Below the pieces are notes generated by a model, which worked only from the letters and a program-made list of their open reading frames with translations, did no database searches and was not told the DNA's origin. The translations under genes were made by a program, and so were the position numbers. Positions 8,026 through 15,585 of a stretch of 64,000 nt of DNA are shown piece after piece. The first letter of the stretch is position 1. Each line of letters starts with the position of its first letter. The stretch comes from Fimbriimonadaceae bacterium (GTDB taxonomy: Bacteria > Armatimonadota > Fimbriimonadia > Fimbriimonadales > Fimbriimonadaceae): contig JAHBTD010000001.1 in the NCBI GenBank assembly GCA_019638775.1, positions 868,001-932,000 on the forward strand, written 5' to 3'.

Positions 8026-8712
8026 TCAAAGCTGCCAGGTCATCACTAATCGAAGGCGGTTGCCCTGTTTGTCTGTGCCGACTCCGTAAGTCGCCACGAA
8101 GCGAGAAGGGCCAAAATCGTAACCCACGGTCGGGCCGATCCAGTTCTCTTTGTCGGTGAAGCTGCCGAATGCTTCGCCCCCAAACCAATGGTTTCGCTCG
8201 GCAGTAAAGGCCGCGCCCAGGCTATAACCCCATTCCACCGGCTTCCTTTTGGCCATCGCACGCTCAGCGATCAGGTTTGCCGAGACAATAACATCTGCGT
8301 TCGGATGGTAAGAAAGGATCAGCTTGCCCTCAAGCTCATAAGGCTCGCCCTTCTCCTTTGTCACTTCGAAGTAAGCGGCGGGCATGATCTTGCCGATCTC
8401 GGCTTCGCCGAATCGATATCGGTTTTCGAGCTTCCAGCCCTTCACCTCGGTTTTACCGTCCGCCCTCTCAAAAAGAAGATACGGCGCGATCGTATATCGG
8501 TCGGTCACACCATATTCCAGTTCGGCGCGGCCCTTCCATCTGCCGCCGCTCCCGGTTTGCGTGTACCAAATCTCCAACTCCTTCATGCCTTGAGGAGTCG
8601 TGTACCACGAGTATGTAAAGGCGAAGCGCCGGACGTCGGCTTGGGACTTGGCGGAAAGCCCGCCCACAAATAGCGCCGCAATGATTGCGCCGAAAATAGT
8701 TGTTTTCCTCAT
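8026..8712 (-). CDS. outer-membrane beta-barrel-like protein
   Basis: The start at 8712 is chosen because a signal peptide follows at once (MRKTTIFGAIIAALFVGG, cleavage probably after SQA about residue 25). The 228-residue product then alternates hydrophobic and polar residues with many aromatic strand ends (FAFTYSWYTT, YTIAPYLLFE, WKLENRYRFG, IMPAAYFEVT, RFVATYGVG). This suggests a transmembrane barrel of about ten to twelve strands. Other ATGs upstream would bury the signal. The cargo or function is unknown, and proteins of this sort are often annotated as transporters by fold only. Confidence 0.7.
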   Translation of the reverse strand: MRKTTIFGAIIAALFVGGLSAKSQADVRRFAFTYSWYTTPQGMKELEIWYTQTGSGGRWKGRAELEYGVTDRYTIAPYLLFERADGKTEVKGWKLENRYRFGEAEIGKIMPAAYFEVTKEKGEPYELEGKLILSYHPNADVIVSANLIAERAMAKRKPVEWGYSLGAAFTAERNHWFGGEAFGSFTDKENWIGPTVGYDFGPSRFVATYGVGTDKQGNRLRLVMTWQL

Positions 8713-8886
8713 TTGCTTTTCACCGCCGAAGTTGGCGGACACCGGGGAGAATTGTGTCGGAGCGGGACTGGAGTGCATTTAACGATGCTAACGATCTCAA
8801 TCCATACATGACTTTTTTGTATAGATAATGAGGTTGAGCGTTTTCGTTGGAATGGGGGTCAATGGTGAGTCGGGCCAGTTGGACAA

Positions 8887-8935
8887 CCCCACCCCTTTAT
8901 CCCCTCCCCCTAAGACTTCGTCCATGGGGAGGGGA
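8887..8935 (+). repeat. family-A hairpin repeat, intergenic copy
   Basis: CCCCTCCCCC and GGGGAGGGG flank a core containing CTTCGTC, the same layout and much of the same sequence as the copies inside alaS at 56143-56195 and 57281-57332. It sits just upstream of the aldehyde dehydrogenase gene. The rest of 8713-9001 shows no gene. Confidence 0.75.
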
Positions 8936-9001
8936 GTGTGATCTGCACTCTCCCGAAACGCCAGAACGCCTAACGCTCAAGGCCTCTCCCCAGGTACACC
9001 T

Positions 9002-10516
9002 ATGAGCATGTCTGCACACCAAGACTTACTGAACCGCCTCATCCCCAACCTTTCCGCCTTTTCCGGCTCCGACCTGACCGTCACTTCTCCCATCGACGGC
9101 GCGGAGCTTGCCAGACTGAAGCTGGACACTAAGGCCGAGGTGGACGCCAAGATCGCCAAGAGCGTGGAAGCGTTCAAGGCTTGGCGCGAGGTTCCGGCTC
9201 CGCATCGGGGCGAACTGGTGCGGCGGCTTGGCGAGAAGCTAAGAGCACATAAAGAGGATTTGGCTGTTCTGGTCACGATGGAGTGTGGAAAGCTCCTTGA
9301 GGAGGGCCGGGGCGAAGTCCAGGAGATGATCGACATCTGCGACTTTGCCGTTGGGCTCAGCCGCCAGCTTTACGGCCTTACCATTCAAAGCGAGCGCAAA
9401 AACCATGCGATGCACGAGAATTGGCTCCCGCTCGGGCCGGTCGGGATCATCAGCGCGTTCAACTTCCCCGTCGCGGTGTGGTCGTGGAATGCAAGCTTGG
9501 CGCTGGTCTGCGGCGACTCCTGCCTTTGGAAGCCCAGCGAGAAAACTCCCCTCACGGCTCTTGCCTGCCAAAGCCTGTTCGACGAGGTTTGTCGCGGTTT
9601 TGAAGGGGCTCCAGACGCCTTGAGCCAAGTCATTCTTGGCGTTGCCGAGCAGGGCGCGCAAATGGTGGATGACCACCGAGTGCCGCTCATCAGCGCGACC
9701 GGATCGACCCGAATGGGCAGCATCGTCGGGCCGAAGGTTGCGGCGCGGTTTGGCCGTTCGCTGCTGGAGCTTGGCGGCAATAACGCGATCATCGTCACAC
9801 CATCGGCAGACCTGAACGTTGCGATTCCGTCGATCCTATTCGGTTCCGTCGGCACGGCGGGCCAGCGCTGCACCAGCACACGGCGCGTGATCGTCCACCG
9901 AAGCCTGATTGACAAGGTTTTTAGCACGCTCAAAGACGCCTATCTGCAGATCGGATCGACCAAGGTTGGGAATCCACTTGAAGCCGGAACGCTGGTGGGG
10001 CCGCTCATCGACAAAATGGCTTTTGACGGGATGCAGTCCGCCCTTGCGCGAATCCAGAATGAGGCGATGGAGGTTGTGGGCGGAGAGCGGGTCTTGAGCG
10101 ACAAATTCCCGAACGGCTACTACGTGCATCCCGCGCTGGTGCGGCTGGAGAAGCAGTCGGAAGCGGTCTTTGCCGAGACCTTCGCGCCGATCGCTTATGT
10201 GATCCCTTACGACACGCTTGAGGAGGCGCTTGAGATTCATAACGCTGTTCCGCAGGGGCTTAGTTCGGCGATCATGACGACGGACGTCCGCGACGCCGAA
10301 TACTTCAAACGCAACAGCGATTGCGGCATTGCGAATGTGAATATCGGTACGAGTGGAGCCGAGATCGGCGGGGCGTTTGGCGGGGAAAAAGAGACCGGCG
10401 GCGGGCGAGAGTCGGGCTCGGATGCGTGGAAGGCGTATATGCGACGGCAAACCAGCACGACGTTCTACGGTCGGGAGAAGCCTGCGCTGGCGCAGGGGAT
10501 TAAGTTTGAGGTGTAA
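9002..10516 (+). CDS. ALDH7-family aldehyde dehydrogenase (aminoadipate-semialdehyde dehydrogenase type)
   Basis: This 504-residue NAD-dependent aldehyde dehydrogenase has all catalytic landmarks: Asn154 in SAFNFPVAVW, Lys177 in LWKPSE, general base Glu256 in LLELGGNN and nucleophile Cys290 in GTAGQRCTSTRR. The C-terminal FGGEKETGGGRESGSDAWK is the signature of the antiquitin/ALDH7 group, whose members oxidise alpha-aminoadipate semialdehyde in lysine breakdown. The length is normal. Two ATGs (9002 and 9008) are possible starts. There is no close partner gene for lysine catabolism, so the assignment to that substrate rests on family alone. Confidence 0.92.
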   Translation: MSMSAHQDLLNRLIPNLSAFSGSDLTVTSPIDGAELARLKLDTKAEVDAKIAKSVEAFKAWREVPAPHRGELVRRLGEKLRAHKEDLAVLVTMECGKLLEEGRGEVQEMIDICDFAVGLSRQLYGLTIQSERKNHAMHENWLPLGPVGIISAFNFPVAVWSWNASLALVCGDSCLWKPSEKTPLTALACQSLFDEVCRGFEGAPDALSQVILGVAEQGAQMVDDHRVPLISATGSTRMGSIVGPKVAARFGRSLLELGGNNAIIVTPSADLNVAIPSILFGSVGTAGQRCTSTRRVIVHRSLIDKVFSTLKDAYLQIGSTKVGNPLEAGTLVGPLIDKMAFDGMQSALARIQNEAMEVVGGERVLSDKFPNGYYVHPALVRLEKQSEAVFAETFAPIAYVIPYDTLEEALEIHNAVPQGLSSAIMTTDVRDAEYFKRNSDCGIANVNIGTSGAEIGGAFGGEKETGGGRESGSDAWKAYMRRQTSTTFYGREKPALAQGIKFEV

Positions 10517-10520
10517 TTAA

Positions 10521-10571
10521 AGCCCCCTCCTTGTCAACGTCCGAGACTTCATGAGGAGGGGGTTGGGGGTG
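10521..10571 (-). repeat. family-A hairpin repeat, reverse orientation
   Basis: CCCCCTCCT and AGGAGGGGG flank a core with GAGACTTCATG, followed by TTGGGGGTG. Read on the minus strand it has the CACCCCCAACCCCCTCC beginning seen in the alaS copies. Confidence 0.65.
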
Positions 10572-10579
10572 AAGAGTAA

Positions 10580-10585
10580 TACAAT
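10580..10585 (+). promoter_or_regulatory. -10 box TACAAT, leaderless arrangement
   Basis: TACAAT is followed by exactly 6 nt and then GTG at 10592. No Shine-Dalgarno is seen. Confidence 0.5.
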
Positions 10586-10591
10586 GGTTGT

Positions 10592-11251
10592 GTGAACAAA
10601 AGACTGTCCCGCAATGACCGATGGCTTTTGGAGATGGTTCGTCGGGATAGCAACGAACTGTGGACTTTGGTGAACCTTCTGGGGCAGCTTCAGTACCGTC
10701 CAGTCATCCCACTCCTCATTCGAATCTACGAGCTTATGGATGGCACCGAAGGTCGTCCAGACATGCGCACCTATTGCCTGGAAAAGATCGGTTGTGTGGG
10801 TGGAAAGAAGGCTCGGGCGTTTCTGCACGATGTTCTGAAGAATCATAAGGGACATCCTTCGCTAGGCGATTGGGCGATCGTGGGGCTGTGCCGTTGGGGG
10901 ACTGAGTCCAAGCAAGACGCAGAAACGTTTCTTGCCTTGCTTGATGATCCTAAGGCGAGCGTCGAAACTAAGCACTCGGCTGTTCATGGTCTCGCGAACA
11001 TTGCTACCAAGCGCAGTTGGGGAGATAAATATCGGCTGGATGAGGAGATTGTCACTAAGATGATTCATGCTGCAGAGTTCGGTCTGAATCACGAACATCC
11101 TGAAATGCGCATTGCTGCTATCCAGCTTTCCTACCATCTGAATGCCCACCGGGATCGTGTGGAAGAACTTGCAAGAATCGACAACCGGAAAGGTGAGGTC
11201 ACCAAGGTTTCGACAGAGGCAAAGATCATTCTGGCAAGTTGGGAAGACTGA
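10592..11251 (+). CDS. HEAT-repeat-like helical protein
   Basis: This 219-residue protein is predicted all-helical with repeated helix pairs such as LLGQLQYRPVIPLLIRIYEL, CLEKIGCVGGKKARAFLHDVL, WAIVGLCRWG and HSAVHGLANIATKRS. The repeated position/length pattern is that of HEAT or PBS-lyase repeats. No signal peptide or TM is present. GTG is taken as start because TACAAT stands 6 nt before it. It overlaps no neighbour, and a second small gene follows within 25 bp, so the two may be related. The function is unknown. Confidence 0.7.
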   Translation: MNKRLSRNDRWLLEMVRRDSNELWTLVNLLGQLQYRPVIPLLIRIYELMDGTEGRPDMRTYCLEKIGCVGGKKARAFLHDVLKNHKGHPSLGDWAIVGLCRWGTESKQDAETFLALLDDPKASVETKHSAVHGLANIATKRSWGDKYRLDEEIVTKMIHAAEFGLNHEHPEMRIAAIQLSYHLNAHRDRVEELARIDNRKGEVTKVSTEAKIILASWED

Positions 11252-11262
11252 ACTTCTGCTCC

Positions 11263-11268
11263 CATAAT
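11263..11268 (+). promoter_or_regulatory. -10-like CATAAT, leaderless arrangement
   Basis: CATAAT is followed by 6 nt and ATG at 11275. This spacing matches the other leaderless starts in the window. Confidence 0.45.
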
Positions 11269-11274
11269 CACCGC

Positions 11275-11706
11275 ATGGCGTACTACATGCGCTTCTTTTC
11301 GGAATCTTCGCTGCCTGCGCTTAGTGAAATTCAGGCAGCATTTACTACGGTCAATAAGGAGTACTCCCTCACCACCGAGGAGCCGTTTGTCCTGAGCTTT
11401 GGTGAGTGCGAGATCGCGGTCTTGGAAATCTCTTGTCCGGGTGATGAAGTCTTTGAGGAAGAGATTGAAGAGTTTTTGGAGTCGCTCGAAGGTTCGTTTT
11501 TCAAACGTCGAAGAGTCGAGAAGTGTCTAAAGAACTGCGCAGGGATTCTTGCCGTTCAGGTTCTATTCGGTGGCAAGGATAGCAACGAGACTCTGGATCG
11601 TATCGCTCCACTTTGGCATTTCCTCATGAAGCGATCAAAAGGGCTGATTCAGGCTGACGGGGAGGGCTTTTATGCAGGCACGAAGCTCATCCTTGAGTTG
11701 GAATGA
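11275..11706 (+). CDS. small acidic protein of unknown function
   Basis: This 143-residue product starts MAYYMRFFSES. It contains a markedly acidic helix (EVFEEEIEEFLESLEG) and an alpha/beta pattern, with no signal peptide. It follows the HEAT-like gene closely. A TTG frame extension to 11239 exists but overlaps the upstream gene and has no ribosome binding site, so the ATG 6 nt after CATAAT is preferred. I do not recognise the family. It could be a small immunity-like or phage-derived protein, but nothing shows this. Confidence 0.6.
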   Translation: MAYYMRFFSESSLPALSEIQAAFTTVNKEYSLTTEEPFVLSFGECEIAVLEISCPGDEVFEEEIEEFLESLEGSFFKRRRVEKCLKNCAGILAVQVLFGGKDSNETLDRIAPLWHFLMKRSKGLIQADGEGFYAGTKLILELE

Positions 11707-11802
11707 TGCGTTTGTACCCTCCGTTGTGGAGGGATCAGAGCCCTTCCTCGTGCCACTGGTCGTGATGAGGATCGGACTGTAGGTGGACAGAGTCGTTCGG
11801 TC

Positions 11803-11857
11803 TCCCTCCCCTTAATCCCCTCCCTCATCAATCCTTCGGAGTTGACGAGGGAGGGGA
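11803..11857 (+). repeat. family-A hairpin repeat
   Basis: TCCCTCCCCTTAATCCCCTCC and GGGAGGGG flank a core with ATCCTTCGG. It sits between the small acidic gene and the AraC-DinB gene. The rest of 11707-11940 shows no gene. Confidence 0.7.
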
Positions 11858-11940
11858 AATCTGATCAGCCCCCACAACCTCCGCACAATCCGTCAAACTT
11901 TTCATCAGACCGTCATCGCACACTCTCTTTCGACAGTCCG

Positions 11941-12846
11941 ATGGAAGTACAGAACCTAGACCAATTGCTGCAGTGGATTCTCGACCGCGCCCCGAAAGTG
12001 AGGGAGCTGGCCGAGCAGGCCGCCTACAGCCGATCGCACTACTCGCGCTCTTTGAGTGAAGAGTTGGGCGAGCCGGTGCAGAGCATCCGCAAACGGCTGC
12101 TTTTGGAGCGGGCGGCATGGCAGTTGCGAACGAGCAAGCTCAGCGTAAGTGAGATCGCCATCGAAGCGGGTTATGACTCGCTGGAAGGCTTTTCTCGTGC
12201 GTTTCGAGCTGAGTTCGGGGTTTCGCCGAGCGAACACCGAACCGCGGATTTGCCTGCGTGGGCGCTGCCCAGCACGGCGGGGATTCACTTCCACCCTTAC
12301 GGACTGATCATCCGAAGAAAGGAGAGAATGAACATGAATATCACTGAACGCATGATGAGGCACCACGTATGGCACGTGGATCGCCTTATCCAGCTTGCCG
12401 GAACTTTATCTGACGAGCAACTTGATCAACCGACGATTGACCTTCCCCAGCCGGTCGTCTTCAACGACCCGCACCCCGATGTGCGGAGTACGCTCGACTG
12501 GATCATCTTCACACAGGAGGTTTGGCTTGCTGCTGTGAATGGGGAAAGCTGCATTCAGGAGGGGCGCGACACAACGCTTGCAGGCTTGAAGGAGCGGCAT
12601 CGCAAGTCGGGACAGGGATTGCTTACGTTACTAGAACGGATCGAAAGAGAGCGTCTGTATGACACCGAGTTTGTGGACGGGCTGTGCGATCCGCCACAGG
12701 CGTTCACCTTCGGCGGGATCATCGCGCACATCCTGACGTTCTCGGCAGCACGGCGGGTGTTGGCGCTTGCCGCGCTGAACAAGCTTGGAGTGGTCACGAA
12801 TGACTACGGCGATCCTTTGAACTGGGAACGGAGTGGCGGTTTGTAG
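11941..12846 (+). CDS. AraC-type HTH fused to DinB-like domain
   Basis: This 301-residue protein has two parts. Residues 1-100 carry an AraC/XylS double HTH (VRELAEQAAYSRSHYSRSL, then LSVSEIAIEAGYDSLEGFSR with FRAEFGVSPSEHR). After a linker, residues 120-300 resemble a DinB/YfiT four-helix domain (RMMRHHVWHVDRLIQLAG; TLDWIIFTQEVWLAAVNG; GGIIAHILTFSAARRVLAL), with His residues that could form the usual metal site. The ATG at 11941 is chosen because the frame before it lies in a low-complexity repeat-derived region. Such fusions suggest a regulator whose sensing module is the DinB fold. The ligand is unknown. Confidence 0.8.
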   Translation: MEVQNLDQLLQWILDRAPKVRELAEQAAYSRSHYSRSLSEELGEPVQSIRKRLLLERAAWQLRTSKLSVSEIAIEAGYDSLEGFSRAFRAEFGVSPSEHRTADLPAWALPSTAGIHFHPYGLIIRRKERMNMNITERMMRHHVWHVDRLIQLAGTLSDEQLDQPTIDLPQPVVFNDPHPDVRSTLDWIIFTQEVWLAAVNGESCIQEGRDTTLAGLKERHRKSGQGLLTLLERIERERLYDTEFVDGLCDPPQAFTFGGIIAHILTFSAARRVLALAALNKLGVVTNDYGDPLNWERSGGL

Positions 12847-12917
12847 TGAGTAGTGAGTAGTGAGTAGTGAGTAGTGAGTAGTGAATAGTGAGTGGTGAGG
12901 AGCGGGGAGCCGATCTC
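12847..12917 (+). repeat. GTGAGTA tandem array and 44-bp direct repeat, left copy
   Basis: A run of GTGAGTAGTGAGTAGTGAGT-like 10-bp repeats leads into a 44-bp block (12874-12917) that ends AGCGGGGAGCCGATCTC. The block recurs without change at 14024-14067 on the far side of the malate dehydrogenase gene. The remaining bases to 13093 show no gene, only CATAAT near 13049 as a possible promoter for mdh. Confidence 0.85.
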
Positions 12918-13093
12918 GGCTCTTGGCTTTTTGCCGTGGTTCTATGTGTGGCCAGCATCGAATCGCGGCAGGGCGGCTCATGTTTCTTGGATCGTTTGTC
13001 ACGGCGCAGCCCAAATCGGGCCCCATCCCGCCCACTGCCCGAGTGCCATAATTAGGCTAAGAAGGCACAGCGCCTACAAGGAATTCACCAGAA

Positions 13094-14017
13094 ATGAAAG
13101 TCAGTATCATCGGAGGAGGGGGCCGCGTCGGATCGGATGCGGCTTTTGTTTTGCAACTTGGCGGGATCGTGACCGAGATCGCCCTGATGGACATGAATCA
13201 GGACATGGCCGCCGGTGAGGCCCTGGACCTGCGCCACGGTTCGGCCCTGACGTCCAACCAGACGTTTACCAGCGGCGGCTATGAAGTCGTCGACGGCAGC
13301 GACTGTGTGGTCATCACCGCCGGTTTGCGCCGCAAGCCCGACGAGTCGCGCTTGGAGCTGATCAACCGCAACGTTGGATTGTTTCGAGGCATCCTCGACG
13401 AGCTCAAAAAGGTCAAGCTGAACGCGGGTGCGACGATCATCGTCGTCTCCAACCCGGTCGACATTTTGACGCAGCTCACCGTGGAGAGCGAGATCCTTCC
13501 CGTGAACCAGGTTCTTGGTCTGGGCACCGTGCTTGATACTTGCCGATTCCGCAGCCTCATCGCCGACCGCTTGAAGGTGGGTGCGCTGGACGTGGATGCT
13601 CTTATCCTCGGCGAGCATGGCGACTCGATGGTCCCGATTTGGTCGACGGCGAACATCAAGGGCGTTCCGTTTGCAAATATTCCCGGCTTTACTCCGGCGC
13701 TTGGCGACGAGATTTTCGACTTCACGAAGAAGTCGGGGGCGGAAGTGATTCGCTTGAAGGGTGGCGCGGGCCGCGCCGTCGGCGTTTCCATCGCCGAAGT
13801 GGTTCATGCCATTGCCAAGGATTCCAAAGAGGCACTTCCGGTATCCGCTTGGCAGACCGGAAAGCTGGGCATCAGCGACACCTGCCTTTCTCTTCCCACG
13901 CGGGTTGGTCGTGCGGGCGTGATTGAGATCCTTGAGCCGACCGTTACGGCGGAAGAGCGAGAAGGTCTGCACAAGTCGATGGAGAGGCTGAAAGAGACGC
14001 GGGCACAGATAGCGTAG
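13094..14017 (+). CDS. mdh: malate dehydrogenase (LDH/MDH family)
   Basis: This 307-residue NAD-dependent dehydrogenase has the Rossmann motif IIGGGGRVGS, Asp33 in LMDMN (NAD preference), the active-site pair Asp148/His175 (VLDTCRFRS and LGEHGDS) and substrate-binding Arg151. At the specificity position before KP it has Arg80 (GLRRKPDESR), the residue that selects oxaloacetate, so malate dehydrogenase is the likely activity. The following DES instead of GMS is closer to lactate dehydrogenases. AAGGA lies about 10 nt before the ATG. It is flanked by 44-bp direct repeats and followed by a strong terminator. Confidence 0.9.
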   Translation: MKVSIIGGGGRVGSDAAFVLQLGGIVTEIALMDMNQDMAAGEALDLRHGSALTSNQTFTSGGYEVVDGSDCVVITAGLRRKPDESRLELINRNVGLFRGILDELKKVKLNAGATIIVVSNPVDILTQLTVESEILPVNQVLGLGTVLDTCRFRSLIADRLKVGALDVDALILGEHGDSMVPIWSTANIKGVPFANIPGFTPALGDEIFDFTKKSGAEVIRLKGGAGRAVGVSIAEVVHAIAKDSKEALPVSAWQTGKLGISDTCLSLPTRVGRAGVIEILEPTVTAEEREGLHKSMERLKETRAQIA

Positions 14018-14023
14018 TGAGTC

Positions 14024-14067
14024 GTGAGTAGTGAATAGTGAGTGGTGAGGAGCGGGGAGCCGATCTC
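14024..14067 (+). repeat. 44-bp direct repeat, right copy
   Basis: Identical over 44 bp to 12874-12917, starting GTGAGTAGTGAATAGTGAGT and ending GAGCCGATCTC. It begins 6 bp after the mdh stop codon. A CCGATTT/CTGATCTCC low-complexity tract follows to about 14115. Confidence 0.85.
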
Positions 14068-14120
14068 TGAACGCTTATCTCCGATTTCCGATTTCTGATC
14101 TCCGATCTCTGATCACCCAA

Positions 14121-14156
14121 AAAAGCTCCCAAGTTGATTTCAACTTGGGAGCTTTT
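14121..14156. terminator. bidirectional intrinsic terminator
   Basis: A perfect 16-bp stem, AAAAGCTCCCAAGTTG and CAACTTGGGAGCTTTT, with a 4-nt loop, A-rich on one side and T-rich on the other. It can stop mdh transcripts and the convergent minus-strand mini-operon. Confidence 0.9.
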
Positions 14157-14208
14157 CGCATTCCGGGAAGTGGCGACAGCGCTTGGTTTGCGCCTCACCG
14201 CTCCATCA

Positions 14209-14574
14209 TCACGACGAGAACTTCGGGAAGGTCAAAGTTTCGCCTGGCTCGCCCTTGTTTTCAGAAGGCATGCTCGAGTGCTGTTTATTCGTTCCTATCA
14301 CGCCTTGTTCGGCGCGCAGTCTTCGACGCAACACGAGCGCTTCCTGAGCCTCGCTGAGGTGGAAGAGAGCAACTTTGTTCTCTTCACAGGACAACTTGCG
14401 GCCCTGGAAGTCCAAAATCTTCTGAATGAGGACTTCAATTACGTCTTCGATGGCACATCCATTTACGCCGACTTCGGCGGGATTGCCATGCTGCAGTTTG
14501 ATACGGATGTACTCTTTTTCGATGAGTGCTCCGCCGCCATCAATGTGACGCCACTGCTCCATGTTTTCGCTCAT
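14209..14574 (-). CDS. Acb2/Tad1-like hairpin-domain protein (anti-CBASS type)
   Basis: This 121-residue protein carries, at residues 22-97, the pattern I associate with the Acb2/Tad1 hairpin domain: IKLQHGNPAEVGVNGC, then IEVLIQKILDFQ, a CEEN turn, and two helices ending LRRRLRAEQGVIGT. Family knowledge: phage Acb2 and Tad1 are small oligomeric sponges that bind cyclic oligonucleotides or gcADPR made by CBASS and Thoeris defence systems. Here the gene is the last of three small minus-strand genes, with AAGGAAG before the ATG. No phage structural genes are near, so it is either a remnant or a host-kept copy. The assignment is by recalled sequence pattern. Confidence 0.7.
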   Translation of the reverse strand: MSENMEQWRHIDGGGALIEKEYIRIKLQHGNPAEVGVNGCAIEDVIEVLIQKILDFQGRKLSCEENKVALFHLSEAQEALVLRRRLRAEQGVIGTNKQHSSMPSENKGEPGETLTFPKFSS

Positions 14575-14589
14575 GCTGCACTTCCTTAG

Positions 14590-14865
14590 TTAGTTTTTTG
14601 CGGTTGCTGCTTTTGCATCCGAACAAACAAAGGCCAAGAATCTGCATTCCGATGCGAGTGATTCCAGGTAGTTGAGCGCTCGTTCTCGGGCTCGAGTCTT
14701 GAAGAGGTCTTGATTCTCTTCTGTCTTCGCCTGATCGCGAACGCGGCGAACGTACCGCTGAATCGCGAATCCTACGCCGTGAAGACGCTTGGCCTTCTCA
14801 ACGCCGGATTCTTCGGATGTCCAGATTTTGACGAGTGTTGTTTCGAATGTTTGGATCGGGTTCAC
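14590..14865 (-). CDS. small helical protein of the Acb2-like mini-operon
   Basis: This 91-residue protein starts at GTG with AGGAG 8-9 nt upstream. It is predicted fully helical, with an Arg/Lys-rich middle (RYVRRVRDQAKTEENQ) and a hydrophobic last helix (ALNYLESLASECRFLAFVC). There is no TM or signal. It lies 15 bp upstream of the Acb2-like gene and 69 bp downstream of the third small gene. I do not recognise the family. Size and context are those of small phage genes. Confidence 0.6.
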   Translation of the reverse strand: MNPIQTFETTLVKIWTSEESGVEKAKRLHGVGFAIQRYVRRVRDQAKTEENQDLFKTRARERALNYLESLASECRFLAFVCSDAKAATAKN

Positions 14866-14934
14866 TTAGTATTCTCCTATATTTCTACGCCGGGTCTGCA
14901 ACAACTTCGTTACAGACAAAGAACAAAAGAGTTC

Positions 14935-15321
14935 TCACGCCGAATCGACGCCTCCGGCATTGGAGGGAGGTTCTCCTTGCTTATCCCATCTGGGATGAGC
15001 CAAATAGCTGGGTTCATAATTGAAACCCACATGTCCTGCGTTCTTCCCGGCGATCCGCTTTGCGGTCGTCGTGACGAACTGCATGCTCCGTTTGAGGACT
15101 TCTTTGTACTTCTGGAGGGCTCTTGTACGCTTTCCACGGCCAAGCTGCTCTGCTTGTTCTAACTTGCTCATGCAAGCGGTGTATTCCCAATCGATGCCGC
15201 GTGCTATGGCGTCGAGTTTCTCCAGTTTTTCCTTGTTGCTGACGGGCTCGCCCCTGATAGAGCGAACACGCTTGATAAGGTCAGCCACAAACAGCCGATT
15301 GCTCATTGAATCGATATTCAA
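14935..15321 (-). CDS. first gene of the Acb2-like mini-operon, basic protein
   Basis: This 128-residue basic protein has helices through about residue 95 (NRLFVADLIKRVRSIRG; KEKLEKLDAIARGIDWEYT; ALQKYKEVLKRSMQFVTTTA) and a disordered polar tail. TTG at 15321 follows GGAGAGGTGA at good spacing; the ATG at 15306 is an alternative. It is preceded by a leader of about 185 nt from a TATAAT promoter. The family is not recognised. The many Lys/Arg residues allow nucleic acid binding, but this is only a guess. Confidence 0.6.
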   Translation of the reverse strand: MNIDSMSNRLFVADLIKRVRSIRGEPVSNKEKLEKLDAIARGIDWEYTACMSKLEQAEQLGRGKRTRALQKYKEVLKRSMQFVTTTAKRIAGKNAGHVGFNYEPSYLAHPRWDKQGEPPSNAGGVDSA

Positions 15322-15507
15322 TGGTCACCTCTCCAATTTGTCGGTCGGTGAGAAAGCCTCAAGCGACTGTGCTTCGAGCCTATCTCTTTCGATGTGTCTG
15401 CGAGGTTAGCTGGCGGATTAGAGCCGAAAGTACTCTTCCGATTAGATCGGATTCACCCCTATTGAGTGGGTCCCCCGCTCCGACGTGCGTCGGATTTGAC
15501 TAATTCA
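15322..15507 (-). promoter_or_regulatory. long structured 5' leader of the Acb2-like mini-operon
   Basis: Transcription from the TATAAT at 15513-15508 would give a leader of about 185 nt. It contains a perfect hairpin CCGACG-CA-CGTCGG (15493-15480) and a second stem CCGAT-CTA-ATCGG (about 15450-15438), followed by further paired-looking segments. No ORF of useful size is present. It does not match a riboswitch class I can recall. It may control the three small genes. Confidence 0.4.
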
Positions 15508-15513
15508 ATTATA
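15508..15513 (-). promoter_or_regulatory. -10 box TATAAT of the mini-operon
   Basis: Perfect TATAAT on the minus strand, about 185 nt before the first gene. No clear TTGACA is seen at the usual distance. Confidence 0.5.
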
Positions 15514-15585
15514 CCACATTTTCGCCACCCTGGCAGGTTCACCGGGACTCCAGCTTGACTCTGTGATGAGGCACAATAGATTACT

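Noticed and set aside
13085-13972. 295-codon minus-strand open frame
   Set aside because: Shadow of the malate dehydrogenase gene, without domain pattern or start signal.
15322-15507. Known riboswitch class (cobalamin, glycine, Mn2+, guanidine, ZTP)
   Set aside because: I compared remembered consensus cores by eye and none fits; left as an unnamed structured leader.
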